Assembly (NCBI GenBank): GCA_029258955.1
Contig: JAPDJT010000003.1
Coordinates: 1-61,270, forward strand
DNA: 61,270 nt
Reading direction: 5' to 3'
Origin: Thermoplasmatota archaeon
GTDB lineage: Archaea > Thermoplasmatota > E2 > UBA202 > JdFR-43
Part shown: in pieces, positions 8,100 through 18,590 of the stretch
How positions within the stretch are numbered: position 1 is the first letter of the stretch
Layout of the letters: every line of letters starts with the position of its first letter
Program-made: the position numbers and the translations under genes
Notes under the pieces: generated by a model
Database searches by the model: none
What the model was told of the DNA's origin: nothing
The model's input: the letters and a program-made list of their open reading frames with translations, nothing else

Positions 8100-10508
8100 T
8101 TATTTACTTTTTTCTTTAATTACAGAAATTCCAGATACATATTCTCCCAATAAAAGAGAAATCAATCTTACACCTCGAGTAACTCTTTTTTGTTCAGGAA
8201 CTTCTTTATCCTCAATTCTTATAGCTTTTCCTGAGCTTGAAAAAATTAAAATATCTTCGCCATTTGTTAAACCTACTGCCCCTGCCACTTTACCAGTTTT
8301 TTCATTTACATTATGTCCAATAACTCCTTTACCACCTCTTCCTTGAATTCTAAATTCTTTAAAAGGTGTTTTCTTACCAAATCCTTTTTCAGTAATTGTA
8401 AATAAATAACCTTGCTTCTCGGTTTTTAATATATCCACCACTATGTCTTCGTTTTCTAATTTTATTCCTATCACACCTTCTGATTGTTTTTTAGTTATTC
8501 CTAAATCTTTTTCAGAAAAATGAATGGTTAATCCATTTTTAGTAATGATTAATAAATTATCTTCTCCCTCAGTTATTACACCTTTTTGTAAATAATCATT
8601 TTTTTTCAATTTTATTATTATAGTCCCACTTTTTCTAAGATTTTTTATTTCTGAAACTTTAATTTTTTTTATTATTCCTTTAGCAGTTACAAGCACAATA
8701 TATCCTTTTTCTTTATAAGGAAGCATAAAAGAAATATCTCCTTCTAAATAAGGAATTAAATTCTTGATATGTATACCTTTAGCTGTCCTATTAGAAAAGT
8801 TCACTTCTTTTAAATTAAGAGGATATACTTTTCCTTTTTTAGTAAATATCCATAACCGAGAACAAGAATCTACTTGTAAGGCTGTTTTTAATTTTTCATC
8901 TGAAGAAAAAGCCAAACTGCCTTTACCACCTCTTTTTTGAGAAGAGAAAGTATCTAAACTTAGCTTTCTTATGTATCCTTCTTCACTTATTAAAACTAAA
9001 ACTTCTTCTGAAGGAATTTTTTCTTCTAAACTTAGGCTTTCTTCTTTATCTTTTTCAATAATTTGGGTTTTTCTTTTATCTCCATATTTTTCTTTAATTT
9101 CCTTTAATTCCTGTTCAATTACATTTATTAAAGTTGGTTCATGAGTAAGTATTTTCTTATAATACCCAATAGCTCTCTTTAATTCTTCATATTCTAAAAG
9201 TATTTTTTCTCTTTCTAAAGCTGTAAGTTTTTGAAGTCTGAGATTCAAAATTTCTTGAGCCTGAATATCTGTGAAACCAAATCTCTGAATAAGTTTTATT
9301 TTTGCTTCCTTTGGATTCTCTGATTTTTTAATAAGTTCTATTATTTCATCTATATGAGATAGAGCTTTCAAAAATCCTTCTAAAATATGAGCTCTATCTT
9401 CAGCTTTTTTTAAGTCATATTTAGTTCTTCTAATAATAACTGTTCTACGCCAATTAAGAAAATTCTGAAGAATTTCTTTTAAGCTTAAAATTTCGGGTTT
9501 CTCGTGAACAAGAGCTAACATTATAATACCAAAAGTAGTTTGCAAAGGTGTCATTTCGTAAAGTTTTTTAATGATAGTATGTGGAGCTTCTACCCATTCT
9601 TTTTTTAATTCTACAACAATTCTTATTCCCTCCCTATCAGACTCGTCTCTTACTTCTGATATTCCATCTATTTTTTTATCTTTTATCAATTGAGCAATTT
9701 TTTCTACAATTTTAGCTTTGTTTATTTGATAGGGTATTTCAGTAAATACAATTCTTAGTTTTTCTTTTTCTTTTTCTAATTTATATTTTGCTTTAAGCCT
9801 TATTAATCCTTTTCCTGTAGTATATGCAGATTTAATACCTTCTTTTCCTACAATATAAGCCCCTGTTGGAAAATCAGGACCTTTTATATATTCCATAAGT
9901 TCTTCGATATTCAGATTTGGATTTTTTAAAAGAGCTAACAAACCATCTATTACTTCAGAAAGATTATGAGGAGGAATATTAGTTGCCATTCCAACTGCAA
10001 TTCCTGAAGAACCATTAATTAAAAGATTAGGTATCTTGGAAGGTAAAACAACAGGTTCTTTAAGGGTGTTGTCATAATTAGGAACAAATTCAACTGTTTC
10101 TTTTTCTATATCTGCAAGAAGTTCATGAGCAATTCTTGCTAATCTAACCTCTGTATATCTCATAGCTGCTGGAGAATCTCCGTCAATAGAGCCAAAATTA
10201 CCTTGTCCATCAACTAATAAATATCTCATAGTAAAATCTTGAGCCATTCTTACTAAAGCTTCATAAACAGGTATATCTCCATGAGGATGATATTTTCCGA
10301 TAACCTCTCCCACAATTCTTGCACTCTTTTTATAGGGTTTATTCCAATCATTACCCATTTCATACATAGCATAAAGTATTCTTCTTTGAACAGGTTTAAG
10401 ACCATCTCTTACATCAGGAAGAGCTCTCCCTACTATAACACTCATAGCATAATCTAAATAAGACTCTTTAAGCTCTTCTTCTAAAGGAACAACCAAAATT
10501 TCTTCCAT
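8100..10508 (-). CDS. gyrA: DNA gyrase subunit A
   Basis: Breakage-reunion subunit of the type II topoisomerase (802 aa). The catalytic tyrosine is Y118 in [10 protein letters not shown]. The C-terminal DNA-wrapping beta-pinwheel repeats start near 510 and include the GyrA box QKRGGKG, which distinguishes gyrase from ParC. Positions equal to E. coli S83, A84 and D87 are I79, P80 and E83 ([10 protein letters not shown]), substitutions linked to reduced quinolone susceptibility elsewhere. It is the last gene of a tight operon, 2 nt after plsC. No gyrB is in the window. Confidence 0.95.
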   Translation of the reverse strand: MEEILVVPLEEELKESYLDYAMSVIVGRALPDVRDGLKPVQRRILYAMYEMGNDWNKPYKKSARIVGEVIGKYHPHGDIPVYEALVRMAQDFTMRYLLVDGQGNFGSIDGDSPAAMRYTEVRLARIAHELLADIEKETVEFVPNYDNTLKEPVVLPSKIPNLLINGSSGIAVGMATNIPPHNLSEVIDGLLALLKNPNLNIEELMEYIKGPDFPTGAYIVGKEGIKSAYTTGKGLIRLKAKYKLEKEKEKLRIVFTEIPYQINKAKIVEKIAQLIKDKKIDGISEVRDESDREGIRIVVELKKEWVEAPHTIIKKLYEMTPLQTTFGIIMLALVHEKPEILSLKEILQNFLNWRRTVIIRRTKYDLKKAEDRAHILEGFLKALSHIDEIIELIKKSENPKEAKIKLIQRFGFTDIQAQEILNLRLQKLTALEREKILLEYEELKRAIGYYKKILTHEPTLINVIEQELKEIKEKYGDKRKTQIIEKDKEESLSLEEKIPSEEVLVLISEEGYIRKLSLDTFSSQKRGGKGSLAFSSDEKLKTALQVDSCSRLWIFTKKGKVYPLNLKEVNFSNRTAKGIHIKNLIPYLEGDISFMLPYKEKGYIVLVTAKGIIKKIKVSEIKNLRKSGTIIIKLKKNDYLQKGVITEGEDNLLIITKNGLTIHFSEKDLGITKKQSEGVIGIKLENEDIVVDILKTEKQGYLFTITEKGFGKKTPFKEFRIQGRGGKGVIGHNVNEKTGKVAGAVGLTNGEDILIFSSSGKAIRIEDKEVPEQKRVTRGVRLISLLLGEYVSGISVIKEKSK

Positions 10509-10510
10509 AT

Positions 10511-11242
10511 TTATTCAACCTCCTTATTTTTCTTAATTATTTCAAGTCCTTTTAAAATCCTTTCTCTTACCATTTGAGCTAATCTTTCTTTATTTCTATT
10601 ATTTAGATCTTTTATTTCTATGGGTTTTCCTATATAAACCCAAACTTTTTTATTAGAGGGATTTCTAAACCAGAGAGCACCCTTAGGTAAAATATTTCTT
10701 GTTCCCCAGATTGAAACAGGAACTACATTAACTTTGCTTTTTAAAGGGATTACAAAGCCTCCTAATTTAAAAGGTAAAAGTTCTCCTGTAGAACTTCTTG
10801 TTCCTTCGGGAAAAATAACCAAAGATATACCTTTCTTAAGTTTTTCTATACAAGCTAATACACTTTTTAATCCCTCTTTAGGGTCTTTTCTTTCAACAGG
10901 AATATATTCTAAGGCTTTAATTCCCCAACCAAAAAAGGGAATTTTAAAAAGACTTTTCTTTGCTAAAAATCTAATATTATAAGGTTCTAAAATTTTTTCT
11001 AAAACTGGAATATCAAGTTGGCTTTGATGATTACTCATAAAAACATAAATATTTTTAGGTAGCTCTTTTTCTTTTATAATCTCTATTTTTATATTAAGAA
11101 TCTTAAGTAATCCTTTACACCACAGACGTGCAAAAAAATGCTTTCTAATTATAATAGCTATTATACTAAAAGTAGGAACTGTAATAAGAAGATAAATCCA
11201 TACTAAAAAATTTTGAAAAAATTCTTGAAATTTTTTTAACAT
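10511..11242 (-). CDS. plsC: 1-acyl-sn-glycerol-3-phosphate acyltransferase
   Basis: Membrane-associated acyltransferase making phosphatidic acid (243 aa, normal length). It has the catalytic NHQSQLD (NHx4D) motif near residue 70, a glycerophosphate-binding block [18 protein letters not shown] near 146, and an N-terminal hydrophobic segment (about 11-30). Spacing is 2 nt to both trpG upstream and gyrA downstream. Confidence 0.9.
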   Translation of the reverse strand: MLKKFQEFFQNFLVWIYLLITVPTFSIIAIIIRKHFFARLWCKGLLKILNIKIEIIKEKELPKNIYVFMSNHQSQLDIPVLEKILEPYNIRFLAKKSLFKIPFFGWGIKALEYIPVERKDPKEGLKSVLACIEKLKKGISLVIFPEGTRSSTGELLPFKLGGFVIPLKSKVNVVPVSIWGTRNILPKGALWFRNPSNKKVWVYIGKPIEIKDLNNRNKERLAQMVRERILKGLEIIKKNKEVE

Positions 11243-11244
11243 TT

Positions 11245-11907
11245 CTAATATAAGCTAAGGAAATTTCTTAAAAGAATTACTCCTTCAGGAAGATCATTTT
11301 TTTCAAAATTCCAGTTTTGAGGAGGGGTTTTATAAAGTGTCCATTTTTCAAGAGAGGTTCCTATAGATTCTGGATGAAACTGAACCCCCTCTATAGGAAA
11401 CTCTCTATGTCTTATTCCCATAATTTCCCCATCTTCAGCTCGAGCAGTTATTTCAAAAAAGGATGGTAAAGTTTCAAAATCCACTGCCAGAGAATGATAT
11501 CTCATTCCTGAAAATGGATTGGGAAGACCTGAAAAAACTCCTCTACCATCATGGAAAATTTTAGAGATTTTACCATGCATAAGTCTTTTTGCTTTTATAA
11601 TTCTGGCTCCAAAAGCTGAACCTATACATTGATGTCCAAGACATACTCCTAAAATAGGAGTTTTACCTTTAGCTTTTTTAATAAGTTCTACAGAAATTCC
11701 TGCTTCTTTAGGAGTGCAAGGACCAGGAGAAATAATTATATGAGTTGGTTTTAAATCTAAAATTTCTTCTGGAGTTATAGCATCATTTCTAAAAACTAAA
11801 ATTTCTCCTTCCCAAAGTTTTTTAAGCATTATTCCTATTAATTGAACTAAATTGTAAGTAAAAGAATCATAATTATCTATTATTAAGATTTTTTTCATTT
11901 TTACCAA
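11245..11907 (-). CDS. trpG: Anthranilate synthase component II (glutamine amidotransferase)
   Basis: Class I glutamine amidotransferase (220 aa) that supplies ammonia to TrpE. The nucleophile is C89 in GVCLGHQCIG; the His-Glu pair is in VQFHPESIG near the C-terminus. The opening LIIDNYDSFTYNL is typical of TrpG/PabA. It could also serve PabB in folate synthesis, since folK is nearby. The gene overlaps trpE by 7 nt, which implies translational coupling. M4 is an alternative start. Confidence 0.92.
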   Translation of the reverse strand: MVKMKKILIIDNYDSFTYNLVQLIGIMLKKLWEGEILVFRNDAITPEEILDLKPTHIIISPGPCTPKEAGISVELIKKAKGKTPILGVCLGHQCIGSAFGARIIKAKRLMHGKISKIFHDGRGVFSGLPNPFSGMRYHSLAVDFETLPSFFEITARAEDGEIMGIRHREFPIEGVQFHPESIGTSLEKWTLYKTPPQNWNFEKNDLPEGVILLRNFLSLY

Positions 11908-13391
11908 AATTCCTTAACTATTTCTAAGGCTTTAAATAAAGCTTTAGCTTTATTTAAAGTTTCCTCATATTCTTTTTCTGGATCTGAATCAGCAACTATT
12001 CCTGCTCCTGCTTGAATATAAAGTTTTTTATTTTTCTGAAAAAATGTTCTTATAGTAATACAAAAATCCATATTTCCCGAAAATCCAAAGTAACCCACTG
12101 CTCCTGCATAAGGACCTCTCACTTTTTTTTCGAGTTCAGTAATAATTTCCATAGCCCGAATCTTGGGAGCTCCTGAAACAGTCCCTGCAGGAAAAGTAGC
12201 TGAAAAAGCATCAAACATATCAACCTCATCCTTTGCTTTTCCTCTAACTCCTGAAACTAAATGCATAACATGAGAATATCTTTCAACTATCATAAGTTCA
12301 TAAACTTCTACACTTCCATATTTACATACTCTTCCAATATCGTTCCTCCCCAAATCAACAAGCATAATATGTTCTGCCAATTCTTTTTCATCTTTTTTTA
12401 ATTCTTCTTCAAGCTCTTTGTCTTCTTTTTCAGTTTTACCTCTTTTACGTGTTCCTGCAATAGGTCTTGTCTCTATAACATCTCCCTCCATTCTTACTAA
12501 AATCTCTGGAGAAGAACCAATTAAAACTTCATCTCCCAATTTTAAATAAAAAAGATAAGGAGATGGGTTAACCTTTCTTAAGGCTCGATATATAAGAAAT
12601 GAAGGAACCTCTGTTTCAAGAAAAAACCTCTGAGAAAGCACTACTTGAATAACATCTCCATTTTTAATATATTCTTTGGCTCTTTTTACTATAGATAAAA
12701 ATTCCTCTTTTGAGATCTCAGGAAAAAAATCAAAAGAATATTTTTTAGAAATGAAATCCTCTAAAATTTTTTCTTTATAAATTTTATCTTTTAGATTAAT
12801 TAAAGTCTGCAGTGCAAACTCATAAAGTTCTTTAGGATCCTGATTATCTTTTTTCCAAATATTGTAAATAAGCTTTAAGATATGTCCAAACCTATCATAG
12901 ACTAATAATATTTCTGGGAACATAAAATGTAAATCAGTAAATCCGAGAGTATCTTCTCCACAAGGTATATTCTCAAAAAATCTTACACTTTCATAGCTTA
13001 CAAAACCAACTGCTCCTCCTGAAAATCTTGGAAGTTTTTTGAAAATAGGAGTTTTAAATTGTTTTACAAGTTTTTTTAATTCTAAAAAAGCATTTTCAGA
13101 TTCTATTTCTTTTTCATTAAATTCATTGTTTTCTTTTTTTAAAATATGGATTTTTTTCCCTTTACTTTTAAAAATTAAAAATGGGTCTATTCCTATAAAA
13201 CTATATCTTGCCCATTTTTCAGCACCTTCTACACTTTCAAGTAAAAATCCATATTCATTCTTAAAAACTTTATAAAATAAAGAAATAGGAGTATCAAGAT
13301 CACAAGGTAAATTAAGCCAAATAGGAACTAAATTATATTTTTCAATTAATTTTAAAAACTCATCCTTAGATGGATAAATATTAAGTTTCAT
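11901..13391 (-). CDS. trpE: Anthranilate synthase component I
   Basis: Converts chorismate to anthranilate with ammonia from TrpG (496 aa). The N-terminal LLESVEG element and P-S-P-Y-L-F segment belong to the tryptophan feedback site. The C-terminal chorismate-binding domain has GTRKRGKT, DLGRNDIGRV, AGTVSGAPK and IQAGAGIVADSDP, all diagnostic. Feedback inhibition by tryptophan is therefore likely. It overlaps hisS by 11 nt and trpG by 7 nt. Other trp genes are not in the window. Confidence 0.95.
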   Translation of the reverse strand: MKLNIYPSKDEFLKLIEKYNLVPIWLNLPCDLDTPISLFYKVFKNEYGFLLESVEGAEKWARYSFIGIDPFLIFKSKGKKIHILKKENNEFNEKEIESENAFLELKKLVKQFKTPIFKKLPRFSGGAVGFVSYESVRFFENIPCGEDTLGFTDLHFMFPEILLVYDRFGHILKLIYNIWKKDNQDPKELYEFALQTLINLKDKIYKEKILEDFISKKYSFDFFPEISKEEFLSIVKRAKEYIKNGDVIQVVLSQRFFLETEVPSFLIYRALRKVNPSPYLFYLKLGDEVLIGSSPEILVRMEGDVIETRPIAGTRKRGKTEKEDKELEEELKKDEKELAEHIMLVDLGRNDIGRVCKYGSVEVYELMIVERYSHVMHLVSGVRGKAKDEVDMFDAFSATFPAGTVSGAPKIRAMEIITELEKKVRGPYAGAVGYFGFSGNMDFCITIRTFFQKNKKLYIQAGAGIVADSDPEKEYEETLNKAKALFKALEIVKEFW

Positions 13392-14703
13392 TTTTTACTT
13401 TCTTAGAAATTTTTTTTGCAAGATCTTCTAAATTTTTAAAATCTATATTTTCCTGAACACCTTTTCTCATATTTTTTAATATTACAGATCCTTTTTCCCA
13501 TTCTTCTTCACCTAAAATAAGTGAATATTTAGCAGATAGTTTATCTGCATTTTTAAGTTGAGATTTTAAGGATTTTTCTTCATAAGTTACTTCACATCTT
13601 AAATCTTCTTTTCTTAAATGAGCTGCTAATTGGAAGCCTTTTATTAAAAATTTTTTCCCTAAAAGAACAATAAAAATATCTGGATTTAGTCTATCTAAAA
13701 TATTATCTAAATCTAAAATACCTTTGTTTTCTTCATCTCCAAAAATGGAAATAGCCCATCTTTCAAGTCCTATAGCAAAACCTATAGCAGGTAGATGTTG
13801 TCCTCCCAGTTCTTCTAAAAGATAATCATATCTTCCTCCAGCTGCTACTGTATCTTGAGCTCCAAGTCCTTTAGCCTTGATTTCAAAAATTGTTCTTACA
13901 TAATAGTCAAGTCCTCTTACAAGTCTTGGATTTTCTATATATTTAATTTTCATAAAATCAAAAATTTCTTTAAGATTTTTAAAATGATTCTTACAGTCTT
14001 CACAAAGATATTCTGTAATAATCGGACTTTTAGCTACTATTTTTTTACAAGTTTCTATTTTACAATCAAGAATTCTTAAAGGATTTCTTTTAAGTCTACT
14101 TTTACAAGTTTCACATAGATTTTCTTTATTTTTTTCTAAAAATTTTAAAAGTTCTTCCTTATACTTGGGTCTACATTTAGGACAACCCAAAGAATTTAAT
14201 TCTAAGGTATAAATTTCTGAATTAGAATTTTTAAAAGAAAGAGGAGCTTTTAATATTTCTAAGGCTAAAAAAATTATTTCAGCTTCTAAAAATGGATTTA
14301 ATTCTGTAAATAATTCCACATCAATTTGGAAAAATTCACGAAGACGTCCCTTTTGAGGTCTTTCATGCCTAAACATAGGACCAACAGTAAAAAATTTCAA
14401 AGGTTTAGGATTAACAAATAATCCTTTTTCAATAATCATTCTACAAATTCCTGCTGTAGCTTCAGGTCTAAGAGTTAAGAAATCCTTATTCCGATCCTGA
14501 AATGTATAAGTTTCTTTTTGAACTATATCTGTAAATTCTCCTATAGATCTGACAAAAAGTTCTGTTTTTTCAAGAATAGGTATTTTAATTTCTTTATAAT
14601 TATAAGTTTTTAAAATACCCTTAGCTAATTCTATAAGATATTCATATTTGACAAAATCTTCAGGAAGCCAATCTTTGAAACCACGAATAGCTTGAATCTT
14701 CAT
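13381..14703 (-). CDS. hisS: Histidyl-tRNA synthetase
   Basis: Class II aminoacyl-tRNA synthetase (440 aa). Motif 1 is in the first 60 residues, motif 2 is FRHERPQKGRLREFFQID, the histidine-specific motif is RGLDYYVRTIFE, and motif 3 is GFAIGLERW. A Cys-rich insert (CPKCRP ... CETCKS ... CEDCK, about 177-240) could bind zinc and is an unusual addition. The C-terminal anticodon-binding domain follows. The gene shares one base with the upstream reductase and overlaps trpE. Confidence 0.95.
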   Translation of the reverse strand: MKIQAIRGFKDWLPEDFVKYEYLIELAKGILKTYNYKEIKIPILEKTELFVRSIGEFTDIVQKETYTFQDRNKDFLTLRPEATAGICRMIIEKGLFVNPKPLKFFTVGPMFRHERPQKGRLREFFQIDVELFTELNPFLEAEIIFLALEILKAPLSFKNSNSEIYTLELNSLGCPKCRPKYKEELLKFLEKNKENLCETCKSRLKRNPLRILDCKIETCKKIVAKSPIITEYLCEDCKNHFKNLKEIFDFMKIKYIENPRLVRGLDYYVRTIFEIKAKGLGAQDTVAAGGRYDYLLEELGGQHLPAIGFAIGLERWAISIFGDEENKGILDLDNILDRLNPDIFIVLLGKKFLIKGFQLAAHLRKEDLRCEVTYEEKSLKSQLKNADKLSAKYSLILGEEEWEKGSVILKNMRKGVQENIDFKNLEDLAKKISKKVKNET

Positions 14704-16403
14704 TAAAATTTCTCACCCCAACTTTGTGGAAGAACTATTCCTCCAAGAGCTACATAAACATTTTCGAAACCTTCAGCTTTAAGCCATCTTGCAACTTCAT
14801 AAGCTTTTGCTCCTACACTACATACTATTATTAAATTTTTATCTTTTGGTAACTCTTTTATTTTATTTCTTGCTTCTTGATAAGGTATATTTATCCAATT
14901 AGGATACTTTTGAGTTATATCCTTCGCCTCATTAGGTTCTCTTAAATCAACTATTAACATTTTTTCATCTTTTTCTTTTAATCTTTTTATTATTTCTTCC
15001 CAGCTTATAGGTTTAAATCTTTTATAAATAATATTTTCAGCAATATGAGCAGTATTATGAATAGGATCTAAAACAGTATTAAAGGGTGGAGAATAAGCAA
15101 GTTCTAAAGAAATAAGATCTTCTATATTGGGTTTAAATGGCAAAATACTTGAAATAGCATGAATTCTGGCTAAAGTTCCATCAGTAAAAGGACCTATAGT
15201 TTGAAAACCCAATACTTTAGTAGTCTTTTTATCAAAAATTAAGGAATAATATGAGCATCCTGTAGAGAAAAAACGAGCTCTTTCATGCTGAATATTGAGA
15301 GCATAGGTTGCATCTTCAAAACCTTCTAAACGAGCAGATTCTAAGCTTAAACCGCATCCTCCTATAGCTATATCAAAACATTTAAGAATAAAAGCTCCAA
15401 CAGTTCCTTTAAAAATTGCATATTCCCCTGCAATGTTAGTAGCAATAACTCTTCCTTGTTTATTAGCAAGAGAACCCATAGGTAGAACTACCCTTTTCCC
15501 AGTAATTAAATGTTTTATTTCTACACAATCTCCACCTGCATAAATATCTGGATCAGAGGTTTGCATTCTTTCATTTACTACTATACCTTCTGTAGTAGGA
15601 GAAACAAATAATCCAGCCTTTTTAGCAAGTTCGCTATTTGGTCTTACACCAGTTGCTAATAAAACTAAATCTGCAGGGTAAAAATTATCTTCTGTTCTCA
15701 CTCCTGATACCTTTCCATTTTTTCCCACAATTTCTTTAATTCTTGCATTCAAAACCACATTTACACCTTTTTCTTTTAAATGATTCTCTATTATACGAGA
15801 CATAAAAGGATCTATAAGTCTTGGTAAAACCTGAGGAAAATATTCTAAAATTGTTACAGGCAATTCCCAAGATTCTCCAAAAGCCTCCACTACTTCAAGT
15901 CCTATAAAACCTGCTCCAATTACTAAAGGTTTTTTTACTTGCCCATTTACTAATCTTTCTTTGATTTTTATAGCATCATGTAAATTTGAAAGAGTAAAAA
16001 CTCCATCAAGATCAGTTCCTGGGATAGGTGGAATTTTTGAAATTGAACCTGTAGCTATTACAAGTTTGTCATAAGGTATTTTTTCTGTTTTTCCTGTCTC
16101 TAAATACTTAACTTTTACTATTTTCTTTTTTCTATCAATCTCTTCTGCAAGAGTTTTAGTTAAAGTAATAATTCCTTTAATCTCTTGAAAAAATTTTTCA
16201 TTTTTTAAAACATAAAAATCTGTTCTTCTTAACTCATCTATATGAGAAACATCTCCTGTAAGATAATAAGGCATTCCACATCCACTATAGGAAATATAAT
16301 TATCTTTATCAATAAGAATAATTTCTGCATCAGGTCTTAATCTTTTAAGCCTACAAGCAGCCTTAGCTCCACAAGCAACTCCTCCAATAATAATTACCTT
16401 CAT
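14703..16403 (-). CDS. FAD-dependent pyridine-nucleotide disulfide oxidoreductase (CoA-disulfide reductase type) with C-terminal rhodanese domain
   Basis: 566 aa. The FAD motif GGVACGAKAACRLKRL starts at residue 8. The redox cysteine is C42 in SYSGCGMPYY, as in CoA-disulfide reductase/NADH oxidase. The NAD motif is VIGAGFIGLE and the second FAD motif is IYAGGDCVE. The last about 100 residues are a rhodanese domain with an active-site-like cysteine in IVCSVGAKAYE. Such fusions reduce CoA-persulfide or polysulfide in sulfur-metabolising bacteria, so a role in sulfur or oxidative stress is likely. It has AAGGAGG before the ATG and is the first gene of the operon ending in gyrA. Confidence 0.85.
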   Translation of the reverse strand: MKVIIIGGVACGAKAACRLKRLRPDAEIILIDKDNYISYSGCGMPYYLTGDVSHIDELRRTDFYVLKNEKFFQEIKGIITLTKTLAEEIDRKKKIVKVKYLETGKTEKIPYDKLVIATGSISKIPPIPGTDLDGVFTLSNLHDAIKIKERLVNGQVKKPLVIGAGFIGLEVVEAFGESWELPVTILEYFPQVLPRLIDPFMSRIIENHLKEKGVNVVLNARIKEIVGKNGKVSGVRTEDNFYPADLVLLATGVRPNSELAKKAGLFVSPTTEGIVVNERMQTSDPDIYAGGDCVEIKHLITGKRVVLPMGSLANKQGRVIATNIAGEYAIFKGTVGAFILKCFDIAIGGCGLSLESARLEGFEDATYALNIQHERARFFSTGCSYYSLIFDKKTTKVLGFQTIGPFTDGTLARIHAISSILPFKPNIEDLISLELAYSPPFNTVLDPIHNTAHIAENIIYKRFKPISWEEIIKRLKEKDEKMLIVDLREPNEAKDITQKYPNWINIPYQEARNKIKELPKDKNLIIVCSVGAKAYEVARWLKAEGFENVYVALGGIVLPQSWGEKF

Positions 16404-16644
16404 TTTAAGAAAACCTCCTTGAGATTAAAAAGAAAAAAAATAATTTCTATGAAATTTTACCACAAAATATTAAATATTAAAATTTTAAAATTTATAAAAG
16501 TATTTTTTTCTTCTTTGACTATAAGACTACTTGCTAAATGAATTCACTGCTTTTCTTAAATTTTAAGCTATTCTTTAAAATTATGGAGATAAATTAAGAA
16601 ATAACAGATAATTATAGAAACTTATAAAATAATTGTAAATTTTT

Positions 16645-17823
16645 TTACTCTATAATTTTTAATTCTATATCTACTTCAGAATAAACTTCTCCTCTCCCAT
16701 TTTCTACAAATACTATATTTTCAATCCTGATACCAAATTTATCAGGAAAATACAATCCTGGCTCTATAGTAAAAACCATTCCATCTTCTATAATTTCAAT
16801 TTGAGTTTTTCTTTTTTTAGATCTTATATTTTGATAATAAATTTTAGGAGGTTCATGAATATCAATTCCTATCCCATGCCCTGTGCTATGAATAAAAAAC
16901 TTATCAAGTTCTTTAGTTTTAAAATATTCTCTTATAGTTTTATCTATTTCATTCACCGGGATTCCTCTTCTAACTTTTTCAAATCCTTTATACCAAGCAG
17001 TTTTTACAATTTCATATATTTTTTTAAACTCAGATGAAGGTTTTCCTATATATAAGGTTCTTGTAAAATCAGTGCAATAACCTTTCCAGATAATTCCCAT
17101 ATCTATCAAAAGTGGAGCATTTTTTTTGATTTTACTATCAGAGCTTTGCCAATGAGGAATAGCAGAATTCTTTCCACTTGCTATAATTGTTGGAAAACTT
17201 TCTCCCGTTCCTCCTATTTCAAAAATTTTAGAAACTAAAAGCCCTCTTAATTTTAACTCAGTTAAATCTTGTTTTTTATCAGAAATAAAATTCCCAAGAA
17301 TCTCTATCACATCTTTATAAATTTTATCAGTTTTCTTAATACCTTCTTTTAAAATTTTAATTTCTTCTTTTTCTTTAATTATTCTTAAATCTTTAAGAAC
17401 TTCGCTAAATCCTTTAAATTTGACTCCTTTAATTCTTAATCTTTCTTTAAACTCACAAGTAATATCATCTTTTTCAAATCCTAAAACTTTAATTTTCAGT
17501 TCTTTAATAAACTTTTTCAAAAATGAAAAAACACCATTTTTAATAAGAACCACTTCCCAATTTTTTAGTTCTTTTTTTGCCTTTTCAAAATATCTTGCAT
17601 CTGTAAGAAAATATTGATTCTTAGGTGTAATAATAATAAATGCATTGGAAGACCTAAAACGAGACAAATAAAAAATATTGGAAGGAGAGGTAAAAAGAAA
17701 GGCTGAAAGGCGATTCTTATTTATAAATTTTCTTATCCATGTTATTTTTTGAATAAAACCCAATTCTTTATCCTTATTTATTTTTAATAAATTTAATTTT
17801 AATAAAAATTTTTGATTTTCCAA
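16645..17823 (-). CDS. Xaa-Pro aminopeptidase / M24 family metallopeptidase
   Basis: 392 aa cytosolic peptidase releasing N-terminal residues preceding proline. The C-terminal pita-bread domain has the five metal ligands in LIDMGIIWKGYCTDFTRTL, HSTGHGIGIDIHEPP, TIEPGLYF and GIRIENIVF. The N-terminal creatinase-like domain covers about 28-150. The start is TTG at 17823; no methionine occurs in the N-terminal domain after it, so TTG or a nearby non-ATG codon must be used. It is flanked by 240 nt and 1.4 kb of non-coding DNA, so it is probably monocistronic. Confidence 0.88.
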   Translation of the reverse strand: MENQKFLLKLNLLKINKDKELGFIQKITWIRKFINKNRLSAFLFTSPSNIFYLSRFRSSNAFIIITPKNQYFLTDARYFEKAKKELKNWEVVLIKNGVFSFLKKFIKELKIKVLGFEKDDITCEFKERLRIKGVKFKGFSEVLKDLRIIKEKEEIKILKEGIKKTDKIYKDVIEILGNFISDKKQDLTELKLRGLLVSKIFEIGGTGESFPTIIASGKNSAIPHWQSSDSKIKKNAPLLIDMGIIWKGYCTDFTRTLYIGKPSSEFKKIYEIVKTAWYKGFEKVRRGIPVNEIDKTIREYFKTKELDKFFIHSTGHGIGIDIHEPPKIYYQNIRSKKRKTQIEIIEDGMVFTIEPGLYFPDKFGIRIENIVFVENGRGEVYSEVDIELKIIE

Positions 17824-18110
17824 TCTTATAACAAAAAAATAATTATACTTTATAAATTATTCCAGCAAAATATCTAAATCTATTTTATTTCCTTTGTTTA
17901 TCTATTTTTAACCAATTATAAAAGCATCACTTAAAAATATTTATGCAATAATTTTTTTTAATTTTATATCTTTATATAATCCTACTCCCACCGTTAAGCA
18001 TTAAGCACAATAATTTTGCAAGCCCTCTCTAAAATATAAGTATATTTCACCTTTTAAGTAAAAGCCAATATTTTAAATTATTTTATTATAGTGCTTGTAA
18101 TTTCTTATAA
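17824..18110. other. AT-rich gap with no gene recognised
   Basis: About 290 nt with no plausible open frame, tRNA or structured RNA that I can see. A TATAAT-like element on the minus strand near 17850 could belong to the M24 peptidase promoter. The rest looks like decayed DNA continuous with the pseudogenes to its right. Confidence 0.4.
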
Positions 18111-18332
18111 GACAAACAAGGATTTACGAAAAGGAAGTCTTATTTTTTATTATCTATACTAAAAAATGCTTTCTATTTGTTAGCTTATTATACAAAAATT
18201 AGTTTATTTAAAACTGCTGGACTTCTATATTTTATAAGTTCTTTTCTTCTAATATTAGTTATTGGGGGAGTAGGGATAATTATAGCATGGATACTAATTA
18301 CAATTGCTTTTTTACTATGCCCTCTGAGATAA
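18111..18332 (+). pseudogene. C-terminal fragment of a DUF996-like membrane protein
   Basis: A 73-codon open stretch with no start codon of its own ends at TAA (18330-18332). It encodes SLFKTAGLLYFIS followed by two hydrophobic segments and AWILITIAFLLCP. The order K-x-A-G-x-L-Y, a glycine-rich hydrophobic helix, then A-W-I-L-x-x-I-A-F matches the end of DUF996 membrane proteins as I remember them. The N-terminal half is absent, so this is a relic. It lies just upstream of a decayed cobalamin riboswitch. Confidence 0.45.
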
Positions 18333-18375
18333 AAAATTTTATTTAATTTTTTTAATAAAATAAATAACAAAATAA

Positions 18376-18505
18376 AGTAGCTGAGTTTGTGAAAGAAAGG
18401 TAAAAATCCCTTGATGCCTCGTAGCTGTGACCAGTGATAAAAAAGGTGCGGTGAGTAATACCGGAACAGAAAAAAACTGTTTCAGCCTGATTCTTTTTAC
18501 TAAAT
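18376..18505 (+). promoter_or_regulatory. Degraded cobalamin riboswitch
   Basis: The core GGTAAAAATCCC, then GCCTCGTAGCTGTGA (about 18399-18430), matches the conserved cobalamin riboswitch segment GGTGAAAATCC...GCCCCGCAACTGTGA with several substitutions. It continues into GACCAGTGAT and GCGGTGAG...ACCGG as in the peripheral arms. The 3' hallmark AGCCAGGAGACCTGCC is not visible, so the element is probably dead. It sits 5' of a BtuB-like pseudogene, the usual target of this riboswitch. A covariance-model search (Rfam RF00174) would settle it. Confidence 0.5.
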
Positions 18506-18590
18506 TTTTTCTATAATCTCTTTTTTAAACATCTTCTTATTACTGGAACTATTTTGATAACCATTCTACAAAATTAGGCTTTTTCATTCA

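Noticed and set aside
18188-18370. 60-residue minus-strand frame
   Set aside because: It is antisense to the better supported DUF996-like relic and has no ribosome binding site.
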